Below, piece after piece: positions 33,203-41,683 of a stretch of DNA of 64,000 nucleotides. The notes beneath the pieces are model-generated. The model worked only from the letters and a program-made list of their open reading frames with translations. It did not search any database and was not told where the DNA came from. The DNA comes from Gymnodinialimonas sp. 202GB13-11 (GTDB taxonomy: Bacteria > Pseudomonadota > Alphaproteobacteria > Rhodobacterales > Rhodobacteraceae), in NCBI RefSeq assembly GCF_040932485.1, contig NZ_JBFRBH010000001.1:1054001-1118000 (forward strand), written 5' to 3'. A program made the position numbers and the translations under genes. The stretch's first letter is position 1. The number at the start of each line of letters is the position of its first letter.

Positions 33203-34597
33203 ATGCTGACGCTTCTGTCCCTGCGGCTGCGCATCTTCCTGTTCTTTTGCCTGCTGGCATTGGGCGGGGCGGCGGTGGCGGTAGGGGCAATCTGGTTTGG
33301 TGTGTCGCGGGGCGATCCGTTCCTGACCAGCATTCTGATATTCATCTTCCTTAACACCGGCCTGATCCTTGGCATCTGGCTTCTGTTCGATGAAAACGTC
33401 GCCAAGCCAATCCTGAACATGTCCGCGCAACTGCGCCTCCACGCCCATGCGCTGGCAGGTGCGGGTGTTGATATGGAAGAGGGACGATACCTCGGCGATC
33501 TGGCCCCCGCCGCCGACGCGCTTTCGGCCCGCGCCCTTGAAGCACAGCATGAGGCCGATGAACGGGTTGCGGCGGAAACCGAACGACTAGCCGCCGAGCG
33601 CGCACGCCTGACGGCGATCCTCAGCGACATTCCAATGGCGGTGATCCTGCTAAATGACGCGGAAGAAATCGTCCTTTACGACAGCCAGGCGGCGCAGGCC
33701 CTGTCCCGTATCGCACCGCCGCGCTTAAAGGCACGCCTCACGGATTATTTCGACCCTGCGCCCATCGCCGCGGCGATGCAGGCGTTGCAGGGCGAGGCCT
33801 ATGATGTCGCCTTGCGCCTGTCGGATGCGGCGCAGACCCATGTCTTCCACGCGCGTCTGAAGGCGCAGACAGATGGCGGGTATATGGTTGTGATGGATTT
33901 GCCCGAAGACGGGGAAAACGCAATCTCCGCCCGCCCGCTGGTCTACGATTTCGATCTGCTGATCGCGGAGACATCAAATGAGCTGGCCGATACCCCGCTA
34001 GACGCGCTGTGTTATGTGGCGTTCGACACCGAAACGACCGGCCTCTCGGTTGAAGCAGATGACATCATCCAAATCGGCGCGGTTCGCGTTTTACGGGGGC
34101 GAATGGTGGAGGGCGAAACTGTCGATACCTATGTCGGCCCAGATCGCCCTATCCCGCCTGCCTCCACCAAGATCCACAAGATCACCGACGCGGACGTCAC
34201 GGGCGCGCCCGACATTGCATCTGCAGGTCGGATGCTGTCCCACTTCGCGCATGACGCTGTGCTCGTCGCCCACAATGCGCCCTTTGACATCGGCCTGTTG
34301 CGCAAGAGCGCTACCAAGATGGGCGTCGAATGGACCCATCCCGTTTTGGATACGGTGCTTTTGTCGGCGGTAGTCTTTGGCACCAACGCAGAACACTCCC
34401 TTGATGCGCTGTGCGATCGGCTTGGCGTTGAGATTGCCGAAGACCGGCGGCACACCGCGTTGGGTGATGCGGAGGCCACGGCCAAAGCACTCGTCTGTCT
34501 TTTGCCGCTTTTGAAAGCACGCGGGGTCGAGACCTTCGGCCAACTGATCGAGCAAACGCGCAAGCATGGGCGGCTCTTGCAGGACCTGAATGGTTAA
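33203..34597 (+). CDS. Membrane-bound PAS-like/DnaQ-type 3'-5' exonuclease
   Basis: A 464-residue protein. Two membrane segments lie near residues 9-30 and 41-60. A helical linker follows (about 75-135), then a PAS-like segment (about 135-235, LSDIPMAVILLNDAEEIVLYD). A DEDDh exonuclease domain covers about 270-440: FDTETTGL (D-E), HNAPFDIGLL (D) and HTALGDAEAT (H-x4-D). The exonuclease core resembles the epsilon subunit of DNA polymerase III, but the membrane and PAS-like front make a role in replication unlikely. It may act on a nucleotide signal or RNA. It is the last gene of the acs-symporter unit. Confidence 0.85.
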   Translation: MLTLLSLRLRIFLFFCLLALGGAAVAVGAIWFGVSRGDPFLTSILIFIFLNTGLILGIWLLFDENVAKPILNMSAQLRLHAHALAGAGVDMEEGRYLGDLAPAADALSARALEAQHEADERVAAETERLAAERARLTAILSDIPMAVILLNDAEEIVLYDSQAAQALSRIAPPRLKARLTDYFDPAPIAAAMQALQGEAYDVALRLSDAAQTHVFHARLKAQTDGGYMVVMDLPEDGENAISARPLVYDFDLLIAETSNELADTPLDALCYVAFDTETTGLSVEADDIIQIGAVRVLRGRMVEGETVDTYVGPDRPIPPASTKIHKITDADVTGAPDIASAGRMLSHFAHDAVLVAHNAPFDIGLLRKSATKMGVEWTHPVLDTVLLSAVVFGTNAEHSLDALCDRLGVEIAEDRRHTALGDAEATAKALVCLLPLLKARGVETFGQLIEQTRKHGRLLQDLNG

Positions 34598-34946
34598 GAA
34601 ATTGCGGCGATTGTAATTTATTAACGCGGCTTTGATGGCGCATTGGCGGTCCGATAACGCATCCATGGAATAGTGGACGTGTCGCCGGACCCCTTTTCTT
34701 GCCCGGTGTCGACTGCCTTTGAGACCCTCTTGTTCACCCGCTCACCAAACCCTCCGTCAGGGGTGCGGTCGGGTGGGGGACGACAAGTATCTTATTTGAG
34801 AACCAAAACCTTTCAGACCGGCGACTCGTCACGAGGTCGCCGGTCTCTTTTTGCGTGTTGGTCTGATGTGGAAGGGGTCGAAATAGCGGGTGCCCCGGTG
34901 GGGCGGGAGAGGGGGACAACCGGGGCACCGCGCGCTTGTGTCAGGG
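34598..34946 (+). other. Gap with a strong intrinsic terminator, possible small RNA
   Basis: I see no supported gene in these 349 bases. The left part (34601-34670) is AT-rich, like a promoter. The part from about 34675 to 34800 is GC-rich and free of long frames. A textbook terminator follows at 34815-34852. The terminator lies more than 200 bases after the exonuclease stop, so a separate short transcript ending there is possible. Confidence 0.4.
34815..34852 (+). terminator. Intrinsic terminator
   Basis: A perfect 11-bp stem AGACCGGCGAC/GTCGCCGGTCT with a 10-base loop is followed by CTTTTT. It reads on the plus strand and stops transcription before the minus-strand peroxidase gene. It could serve the acs-symporter operon or a small RNA starting in the gap. 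Confidence 0.85.
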
Positions 34947-36476
34947 CTAGCCCGTCACAAGATCTGAAGCATGGGCGACATGGGTGCGGTTCTGTTCCAC
35001 GAACCGCAGCATGTGACCCATGGAATAACTGCCATCGGCTTCGGCCCCGAGTTGCGGGCAGGGCACGAAATCAGGTGCGGAACAGGGCAGGCTGTCAGGG
35101 CTAAGGTGCAGCAGACGCATCAGCACAGTCGCAACCAACGTGCCGCCCACGGGGCCAAGCTTGCCGCCATGACCATTGCCTTCCTGTAGGCAGTAGAACC
35201 AGAGCGGCGTCTTGGTGATCCCGTGATCCTTCAGGGTGTCAGGCGCGGCAAGCTCAGCCACATGCATCCGGCGCGCGATCTGCTGGCCCGAGGCCATTTG
35301 CAACGTGAACCGGTCGCGGATCATGTTGCGCAGGGGCAGTTTGCGCGCTTGGGTCGTGTCGACATCAAAGGTGCCGCCCATCTTGTCGATCACAGTGAAG
35401 CCGCTGCCAACGAATGGCAGAATATAGATTGCATCGGCCAGGTTCGTACCGACCGGTCGCGCCTTCTGCGCTTGCGCCGATCCCGGAACGTCGAAGAACT
35501 GATCGAACTCGATATTGCGATCCGCAGGCCGGTGCGTGAATTCAGCTCGCCCCAGTTGGAACAGGTCGAACAGTGGCCCACCGTCTGCCAGCCGGTACTG
35601 GCTTTGCACGGTGGCATGGCCAAAGCGGTATGCCGCGCCCGAGAACTCCATCGGCATGACCGGGCTGTCATCTTTGAACGGGTGCGGAAGCGATCCGTGA
35701 TCGAACTTGGCCTTCACGCTATTCAGCACGTCCGCATCGACAAAGGCCGGTAGCAACCCGTTCAGGATGATCCATTGGTAGTGCAGGCGGCAGGCGCGAC
35801 GCGCGGTCTGGAAGGCCACCTGTTCGGCGGACATGGCGGCCAACTCGCTGGCAGGAACATGGGCCAGCATCTTGCCGACAAGCTCCGTATCGCCGTCCAG
35901 AACCTTGGTCATGACGATGTTGTGCAGGCAGACGAACGCACCTTGCAGCTGCGAAATCACCTGGTTCTCATCATTGCGCGGATCACCGATCAACGCGGTA
36001 CCATGCTGATTGCGCGCCAGGTCAAGCGGGTTTGCTGCGTTGCCGAACAGCAGGAAGCCACCATGATCTGGGTGATAAAGGTGCGGCGAGGCTTCCGGCC
36101 CCGCGCCATAGACGCAATCAAGATCCAGCGATGGCGTGCGCACATTGCGGATCGAGCCGATGGAAACCAGCCGCCCGATCTCGGACGTGGCATCAAAGGT
36201 GACGTCATGGTCCACGAATTGGCCAAAGAACGTCATCCCGGCCTCTGCCGGGCCTTCGGGCTCGGCACCTGAGGTCTGGCGCATCTCGTCGGTCAGCGCG
36301 ATCAGCGCGCGCGTCACACTCTCGGCGTTGAAGGCATTGCCATCAGGATCATTGCCGCTGACCGGGTTTTCCGGTCCGATCCGCCCGAATGTCGGCGCCA
36401 ACGGGGGCAAGGGCGCGTCTGCGCAATGTTTGGAGAGGGTTTCAAAACGGCTCATGCCATGGTGTTGGGTGGTCAT
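34947..36476 (-). CDS. Haem peroxidase, animal-type superfamily
   Basis: A 509-residue peroxidase-cyclooxygenase superfamily enzyme. The distal haem side is MTFFGQFVDHDVTFD (residue about 85-100), with the catalytic His in D-H-D. The proximal haem-ligand stretch is AAYRFGHATVQSQY near 280. The Arg of the distal site may lie in AEFTHRPAD or nearby and cannot be fixed by eye. Superb ribosome site GGAGG precedes the ATG at 36476. There is no signal peptide and no RTX repeats, so where it acts is unclear. Bacterial members are rare compared with catalase-peroxidases and are mostly uncharacterised. It is divergent from the subtilase gene (222-base gap). Confidence 0.9.
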   Translation of the reverse strand: MTTQHHGMSRFETLSKHCADAPLPPLAPTFGRIGPENPVSGNDPDGNAFNAESVTRALIALTDEMRQTSGAEPEGPAEAGMTFFGQFVDHDVTFDATSEIGRLVSIGSIRNVRTPSLDLDCVYGAGPEASPHLYHPDHGGFLLFGNAANPLDLARNQHGTALIGDPRNDENQVISQLQGAFVCLHNIVMTKVLDGDTELVGKMLAHVPASELAAMSAEQVAFQTARRACRLHYQWIILNGLLPAFVDADVLNSVKAKFDHGSLPHPFKDDSPVMPMEFSGAAYRFGHATVQSQYRLADGGPLFDLFQLGRAEFTHRPADRNIEFDQFFDVPGSAQAQKARPVGTNLADAIYILPFVGSGFTVIDKMGGTFDVDTTQARKLPLRNMIRDRFTLQMASGQQIARRMHVAELAAPDTLKDHGITKTPLWFYCLQEGNGHGGKLGPVGGTLVATVLMRLLHLSPDSLPCSAPDFVPCPQLGAEADGSYSMGHMLRFVEQNRTHVAHASDLVTG

Positions 36477-36698
36477 ATGTGCCTCCACATGTGAAAGAAA
36501 TTGGCAGTGAAAAGGGTCTTGTCTTCCAATGGCTCCAGCCTGCGCCAAGGCCGTCACGGCACCGCAAATCCTGCGCAATCGTTGCGCAAGAAAACGCGGC
36601 TAGCGTGAAAACTGTCAGAAATGCGTGAAAATCCGTCTCGCTGCGCGGTGGTTGTTGGACGCAGGCGCGCGCCCTACGCAAAGTAAGGGCGTGGACCG
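36477..36698. promoter_or_regulatory. Divergent promoter region of peroxidase and subtilase genes
   Basis: This 222-base gap lies between two genes that start in opposite directions, so it should carry both promoters. I found no confident boxes. The SARP-like regulator gene at 40056 is a candidate to act here. Confidence 0.4.
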
Positions 36699-38699
36699 AT
36701 GGGGGATGTCATGGGCGAAACACGCGGATGGAATGGGTACGGGGACTGGACCCTGGAACTCGCTGGCCTGAACGAAAAGGCGTGCAAGGATCTCAACAGC
36801 TATTGGGAGCCGATCTTCCTGCGTGTGCTCACACATAAGGGCGAGCCTGCCTTTCATGAGCAAAGCGATGAGTTCTTCAAGTATGCCGAAGCGATTGGCC
36901 GTGAAGGGGGTTTCTGGGTCCCTCCAATGGAGAAGCAGTTCCATGACGCCATCAAATCCCCGCGCGCGACGGTCGAGCTGATCGCCTATCGCCGCCTTGA
37001 TCTGCGCGAAAAGCTGAACGGCAAGGAAAAGGGCCTCCTCTTCGAAACGCTCGCCGTCGGCACATGCCTGCACGACGATACACTGCCCACCTTGAATCGC
37101 GTTGAGCCGCGCGACCCGTTCCTCCCTCCGAAACTCGTCTTCGGTATCATCGACGACGGGATCGGGGTCTTGCACGGACGCAGCCGCCGTTACCCAACTG
37201 CCAGCCGGATTGAGAAGGTGCTCTGGCTGTCAGGATCAATGGGCGCTGCGTCCGTGCAAACCATCTCGCAGATTGATGCGGAGCTTTCGCGCCCCATCCA
37301 ACGCGCGGAACAGGATGCGTATCATGAATATGCGCAAGCCGCCTACGCGCCGCTGACCCGCCATTCCCTTGGCCGCGCACAAACCCATGGCGCGCATATG
37401 CTGGACCTCGCCGTGGGCGCCAATGCGGGCGATCCGCTGACCAAGGTGCCGATCCTCGCAGTGCAGGTTGCGCCGGAGAGTTTTGACGACACGTCCGGCA
37501 CGCGCCTGAACTTCGATATCCTTATCGGGCTACGCTGGTTGATCCTTGAAACGGCGCTTCTTGCCGGGCTTGGCACACCGGTTGATCTGGTCGTGAACAT
37601 GAGCCTTGGCTATGTCGCGGGCCCCAAGAACGGGCGATCGTTCATCGAACAGGCCATCGCGCGCCTGATGGAGGTGGCCGAGCACGCGCTGCACATGAAC
37701 GTCCACCTCGTCGTGCCGTTCGGGAATGCCTATTCGGATAACGTTGTGGCACGCAGCAAGATCGAGGCCGGCGGCGCGCAAGACTTCAACCTGCGCGTGC
37801 AGCCCGACGACCGCACACCATCCTTCCTTGAAATGCGGCTGACGGATCAAAGCCCTGCACAGGACCCCGGCCAGATCGAAGTGACCGTCACCGCTCCGCG
37901 CGGCGGGCTTCAGGCGAACGTGTTTACGCTGAACGCAGGCCAGTTCGCCGATTTGAATGATGATGCCGGACGCTTGGTTGGGCGGCTTTACCATATTCCC
38001 GCCCGCTTGCTGTTCGCCGGGCAGGTTGAACCTGCCTATCTTCTGTTCGCCCTCGCGCCCACGGTGCGCTCCCGCTCGGATGCGGAGCTGACATGCCCCA
38101 GCGGCCAATGGCGGCTTTCGCTACGCAATCTCGGCAAGCAGGCAATGGATTTGACCGCGCAGGTGCAACGCGACGACGATCCGTCAGATCGCAACACCGG
38201 CGCGCGTCAGGCCCGACTTGAAGGCGAGGAAACGCGGACTTGGGACCTTGTGGGACGTGATTTTGAGGGCGTCGATGAAACCGCCGGCCGGGTGACACGC
38301 AAAGGCACGAACTCCGCCCTTTCCACAATCCAGCACAGCAGGCGCTTGTCGGTGGGTGGCGCGCTCGTGCGTCGTGATCCGGCGGTTCCGGCCCATCTGC
38401 TGGTAGAACCGGCGGAGTATTATGGCGCGGAAGGGGCGGATTGGTCCGGCCTTGCCCCCGACCTCAGCGCAATCAGTGAGGTTGAGCGAAACGCGCCGGG
38501 CGTCACAGCGGCCGGATTGACCACCGCCGGAAATGCGCGCTTGTCAGGCAGCAGCACGGCCTGCGCCACGGCCTCGCGCGATCTGGTCAATCAGTTGTTG
38601 GGTGTGGCGCATCTGCCGGACGTCCCGCATCCTGTCTCTGATCCCCGACTGGGGCAGCGGACCTTGCTGGATACACCTGCAATTCGGCGGCGCCCCTGA
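36699..38699 (+). CDS. Subtilisin-like serine protease (S8), cytoplasmic type
   Basis: A 666-residue S8-family protein with the full set in the usual order. Asp is in GIIDDGIG (near 153), His in THGAHMLDLA (near 229), the oxyanion Asn in VPFGNAYSD (near 346) and Ser in SGSSTACATASR (near 619). The Asn-to-Ser distance is far greater than in subtilisin, so a large beta-rich domain of about 270 residues is inserted. There is no signal peptide or I9 propeptide, which suggests it works in the cell. The ATG at 36711 with GGGGGA upstream is a possible alternative start. It is convergent with the PAP2 gene and divergent from the peroxidase gene, as part of one cluster. Confidence 0.8.
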   Translation: MGDVMGETRGWNGYGDWTLELAGLNEKACKDLNSYWEPIFLRVLTHKGEPAFHEQSDEFFKYAEAIGREGGFWVPPMEKQFHDAIKSPRATVELIAYRRLDLREKLNGKEKGLLFETLAVGTCLHDDTLPTLNRVEPRDPFLPPKLVFGIIDDGIGVLHGRSRRYPTASRIEKVLWLSGSMGAASVQTISQIDAELSRPIQRAEQDAYHEYAQAAYAPLTRHSLGRAQTHGAHMLDLAVGANAGDPLTKVPILAVQVAPESFDDTSGTRLNFDILIGLRWLILETALLAGLGTPVDLVVNMSLGYVAGPKNGRSFIEQAIARLMEVAEHALHMNVHLVVPFGNAYSDNVVARSKIEAGGAQDFNLRVQPDDRTPSFLEMRLTDQSPAQDPGQIEVTVTAPRGGLQANVFTLNAGQFADLNDDAGRLVGRLYHIPARLLFAGQVEPAYLLFALAPTVRSRSDAELTCPSGQWRLSLRNLGKQAMDLTAQVQRDDDPSDRNTGARQARLEGEETRTWDLVGRDFEGVDETAGRVTRKGTNSALSTIQHSRRLSVGGALVRRDPAVPAHLLVEPAEYYGAEGADWSGLAPDLSAISEVERNAPGVTAAGLTTAGNARLSGSSTACATASRDLVNQLLGVAHLPDVPHPVSDPRLGQRTLLDTPAIRRRP

Positions 38700-38715
38700 A
38701 AAACAGGGACGCCGC
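38687..38715. terminator. Hairpin between convergent subtilase and PAP2 genes
   Basis: A 12-bp stem with one mismatch (GCGGCGCCCCTG/CAGGGACGCCGC) and an AAAAA loop spans the subtilase stop codon. It lies between two convergent genes that end 26 bases apart. A shared terminator is likely, though no long T run follows on either strand. Confidence 0.5.
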
Positions 38716-38725
38716 AAGCCGTGAT

Positions 38726-39877
38726 TTAGGAAAGTTCCGGCATTTGGCCCATGGCCTTCTGCCAAAGATAGGCGCTGACGTCATCCACCGGCGCAGTCAG
38801 CGGAACAGCGTTGGGCGGCGGCGGCGGATTGGGCGCCGCATCCCCCAGCAACAGCCGCACACTGTCTTCGGTCAGATCGTGGACCGGGTTTGCGGGCCCG
38901 GGCAGATCGAGCGTGCGAACCGCCGTTTCTCCCGCGCCTGAGAGCCAGTTGACCAAAGCCTCCCCCAGCGTGACGCCAAGGATAAGACCACATAGGCTGT
39001 CATGGGGATAATGAACGCCCGCAACAGTGCGGTTGTCCGAAATCCGCATGGCGGTACGCATCAGCATCCGGGCCGAGCCATTCACATCGCGCGTGGCGTC
39101 GTTCATGTCGAACCGGCCAGCCCCGCCTGCCTTGCGGTCAACAAGGCCCGCCAAAACCGTCGCTAGCGCAAACGCTTCCGTCGCATGGCCAGAGGGCCAG
39201 GCCCCGTGGGTCGGCGTGTCGATCACTGGCATGACCTTCGATGACAGAAGGGACGGGCGTGGCACATCGAAGACGAATTTGAACGGAAACTCGATATAGC
39301 CACACAGGCGGACAACCGCCTCGGTCAGCTCAAAGATCCAATCACTGCGCGACCAATCCAGCAGCAGGACAGCGCCAAAAAACGACGTGATGTCCTCGGT
39401 CTGCATCAGGATTTCATCAATCCGGTCCGCCCGCAGATCCGCGGCGTCCCGCACCATGGGAAGCTGCGTGTTGGCGAAATACGCATTGTCCGGGCGGTTG
39501 AGCGTAACCAGCGGGTTGGCCGGGTCAATCAGGGTGCTGTGAAGCTCGCTTCCCGAAACCGCAAAGCGCGCGAACAGCTGATCGTCGATGACCACCTCGC
39601 GGGGAATGTCCGAAAGGGCCTCCAGCTTTTCCCCGGCAGTGCGGTTGTCGAGGACGTTGTCTGGCACGGTCCCGGGGTCAATATCGCCGGTCCAATAGGG
39701 GGCGACGCCTTCGCGGTGGCTCATCAAGGCCGAGGACAGCAGGCCATCGACATCCCCCGAATCCTCACGCCCCGCCCGTCCTGCGCGACCAGCCCGCCCT
39801 GCGCGGCCAGCCCGTCCTGCGCGCCCGGCACGTCCCGCCCGTCCGGCGCGACCCGCGCGCCCTGCATAGGTAGCCAT
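38726..39877 (-). CDS. PAP2/vanadium haloperoxidase-fold protein with a Gly-Arg-Ala tail
   Basis: A 383-residue protein. The N-terminus is a low-complexity tail, (GRA)10 plus GR, at residues 6-37. The rest carries the full PAP2/vanadium-haloperoxidase signature: KFVFDVPRP (K-x6-R-P), PSGHATEAFA and NRTVAGVHYPHD (R-x5-H-x3-D), all on a soluble chain without membrane segments. That favours a vanadium-dependent haloperoxidase or soluble acid phosphatase over a membrane lipid phosphatase. GGGGGA lies just before the ATG at 39877; a TTG at 39889 would add only four residues. It lies about 180 bases from the SARP-like gene, which is read the other way, and is convergent with the subtilase gene. Confidence 0.87.
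   Translation of the reverse strand: MATYAGRAGRAGRAGRAGRAGRAGRAGRAGRAGRAGREDSGDVDGLLSSALMSHREGVAPYWTGDIDPGTVPDNVLDNRTAGEKLEALSDIPREVVIDDQLFARFAVSGSELHSTLIDPANPLVTLNRPDNAYFANTQLPMVRDAADLRADRIDEILMQTEDITSFFGAVLLLDWSRSDWIFELTEAVVRLCGYIEFPFKFVFDVPRPSLLSSKVMPVIDTPTHGAWPSGHATEAFALATVLAGLVDRKAGGAGRFDMNDATRDVNGSARMLMRTAMRISDNRTVAGVHYPHDSLCGLILGVTLGEALVNWLSGAGETAVRTLDLPGPANPVHDLTEDSVRLLLGDAAPNPPPPPNAVPLTAPVDDVSAYLWQKAMGQMPELS
39767..39862 (-). repeat. 9-base tandem repeats coding (Gly-Arg-Ala)10-Gly-Arg
   Basis: The 96 bases encode 32 residues as ten Gly-Arg-Ala triplets and a final Gly-Arg. The DNA units of 9 bases (like GGACGGGCG on the minus strand) vary at third positions. So the protein pattern is kept while the DNA drifts, which argues for selection on the peptide. 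Each Gly-X-Y triplet resembles collagen, but with one Arg per triplet the tail is strongly basic. Confidence 0.9.
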
Positions 39878-40055
39878 CTTATCCCCCAATTCTGTTTCGT
39901 TGAAACGTGTTAACCTTCGGCAGGGAAGATGCTTGCCGTTGCGTCAAGGCGTCAACGCTGGCAGAAAGGTGCAGGCTTTTTTCACGAAAAATTTGCGATT
40001 TTTTCTGGTTTCGTGCTCCATAGGCGCGAGTAAAGGGGCTACTCCGGGAAAGCTG
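39878..40055. promoter_or_regulatory. Divergent gap between PAP2 gene and SARP-like regulator
   Basis: The gap is about 180 bases if the regulator starts at 40056. AT-rich parts lie near 39975-40010 (ttttttcacgaaaaatttgcgattttttctgg), fit for promoters of both genes. The frame of the regulator stays open through it back to 39900, so part could be coding if an upstream TTG is used. Confidence 0.35.
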
Positions 40056-41663
40056 TTGAAAAACCGTGTGAAAATTCGGTTCTTTGGGACGTTTGCTGTC
40101 ATCGACAGCAGCGGCAATGACGTCACGCCCAAAGGCAAGAAAGCGCGCGGCATCGTGGCTTTGCTGGCAGAGACCGCAACCATGCGCCGCGGACGGCGCT
40201 GGTTGGAGGCCATGCTGTGGAGCGACCGCGCCCCAAGTCAGGCCAGCGGCTCGCTCCGCCAAAGCCTCAGCGAATTGCGATCTGCGTTTGGCGATAACGT
40301 CGATATCCTCAGCTCTGATCGCGGCGATGTCTGGCTGGATGTCGATGCGGTGGATACGGACATCGATCCGGGCAGTCCGTTGCGCGAACCGGGGCGGTCC
40401 TTCCTTGAAGGGTTCGACATTCGCGATGAGGCGTTCGAGCAGTGGCTGGCCGAAGCGCGCAGTCGCTACGATGGGGCCGCGCCCGTGGCCGCCGCGCCTA
40501 CCGCCGCCAAACCCCTCCAGAACGTCGTCACCATCCGCTCTGCCGTGTCAGAGATCGGATCGGTCGCCGAGAATGTCGTCGGTCGCGTTCTGGCCGATAC
40601 CGTGGCGCGCGGGATCGAGCAAAACTTCAGCGCAGCGCGCTATGTCAGCGCGTCCCGCAACGACCCTGACTTAAGGCCAGACCTCGAAATTCGCTGTGAT
40701 ACGGCCAATGACGGTGGGCGCGCTGTGGCCTTCATCCGGGTGGAGGAAGGGGCCAGTGGCCGCGTCCTATTCTCCGAACATCTCACTGTTCCCGGCTCTT
40801 CCGCCGATCTGCTGCAATCCGATGCCATCCATGGCATCGTGAACGCTGCCTCCGCCCAGGTCCCTGCGCGGCTCGCCAGCCATATCGATCTGCACCGCCC
40901 CGAAGCGGCGGCCATGGGCTTTTCCAGCCTCGCGCGCCGTCAACTCAAGCGGCTGGACGGTGAAGGGCTGGCCGAGGCGAATGAGAATTTCCAGCGCGCC
41001 TACGAAGTCGACAGCAACGGGGTCTTCCTCGCATGGCGGGCTTTCGTGCGCATGGCACAGCTCGTCGAAGCCGTGGATGGCGATGCCCAGGGTTGGCGGG
41101 ACGAGGTGGATCAACTGGCCTCAGACGCCCTGAACCAGTCCGGCGGCAATAGCCTCGCTGTCGCCCTTGTGGCGCTCACACGTTTCATGCTGGAGGATGA
41201 TCTGCGCCCGGCAGCGGAATTGGCCAAGACCGCTTTGTCGCAGAACACCAACAGCCTGTTTGCCCGGCAGACCCTTGCGTTGGCGCATTCTGCAGTGGGG
41301 GATGCGGAAAAGGCTTACGCCATGTCGTCTAGTTGCCGCACGGCAGCGGCCAATGACGAACTCAGCCATCTTTGGGATCTGTACCATTCGCTGGTTTGCA
41401 TCGGGGCAGGGCGGTTGGATGAGGCGCGGGCAACGTCCGACAGCTCGGCCGCCAAATCGCCCACCTTCATCGCACCCCGCCGTCAGTTGGTTGCCCTTTG
41501 CGCCCATTCCGGTGACTTCGATGATGCAAAGGCGCATCTGACGGCTTTGGAGAAACTGGAAGGCGGGTTTACCATCGACCGCTACCTGAATGATCCGGAT
41601 TACCCCAACCTGACCTTGCGCAATGCCGGGCTTCTTGATCCTGTCCGAAAGATCAAGGACTAG
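40056..41663 (+). CDS. SARP-like winged-helix regulator with TPR-type C-terminus
   Basis: A protein of about 535 residues. The N-terminal domain (VKIRFFGTFAV, KKARGIVALLA, then RGRRWLEAMLWSD and ASGSLRQSLSELR) matches the OmpR-like winged helix of SARP/AfsR-type activators. A bacterial transcriptional activation segment to residue about 150 follows (FLEGFDIRDEAFEQWL). A middle domain resembles the sugar- or ligand-sensor parts seen in adenylate-cyclase-type regulators, and residues from about 300 have TPR-like helical repeats. No ATG fits: I use the TTG at 40056 (GGGAAAG upstream); the GTG at 40068 or the far upstream TTG at 39900 are alternatives. It is the likely control gene of the peroxidase-subtilase-PAP2 cluster. 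Confidence 0.8.
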   Translation: MKNRVKIRFFGTFAVIDSSGNDVTPKGKKARGIVALLAETATMRRGRRWLEAMLWSDRAPSQASGSLRQSLSELRSAFGDNVDILSSDRGDVWLDVDAVDTDIDPGSPLREPGRSFLEGFDIRDEAFEQWLAEARSRYDGAAPVAAAPTAAKPLQNVVTIRSAVSEIGSVAENVVGRVLADTVARGIEQNFSAARYVSASRNDPDLRPDLEIRCDTANDGGRAVAFIRVEEGASGRVLFSEHLTVPGSSADLLQSDAIHGIVNAASAQVPARLASHIDLHRPEAAAMGFSSLARRQLKRLDGEGLAEANENFQRAYEVDSNGVFLAWRAFVRMAQLVEAVDGDAQGWRDEVDQLASDALNQSGGNSLAVALVALTRFMLEDDLRPAAELAKTALSQNTNSLFARQTLALAHSAVGDAEKAYAMSSSCRTAAANDELSHLWDLYHSLVCIGAGRLDEARATSDSSAAKSPTFIAPRRQLVALCAHSGDFDDAKAHLTALEKLEGGFTIDRYLNDPDYPNLTLRNAGLLDPVRKIKD

Positions 41664-41683
41664 GCATTGCAGGGTTCCGCACC

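Noticed and set aside
33203-34597. The dnaQ gene for the replicative proofreading subunit
   Set aside because: The membrane segments and PAS-like part, and the operon context, do not fit the replicative subunit.
39767-39862. A CRISPR-like array
   Set aside because: The 9-base units are contiguous, have no spacers and lie in frame within a coding region.
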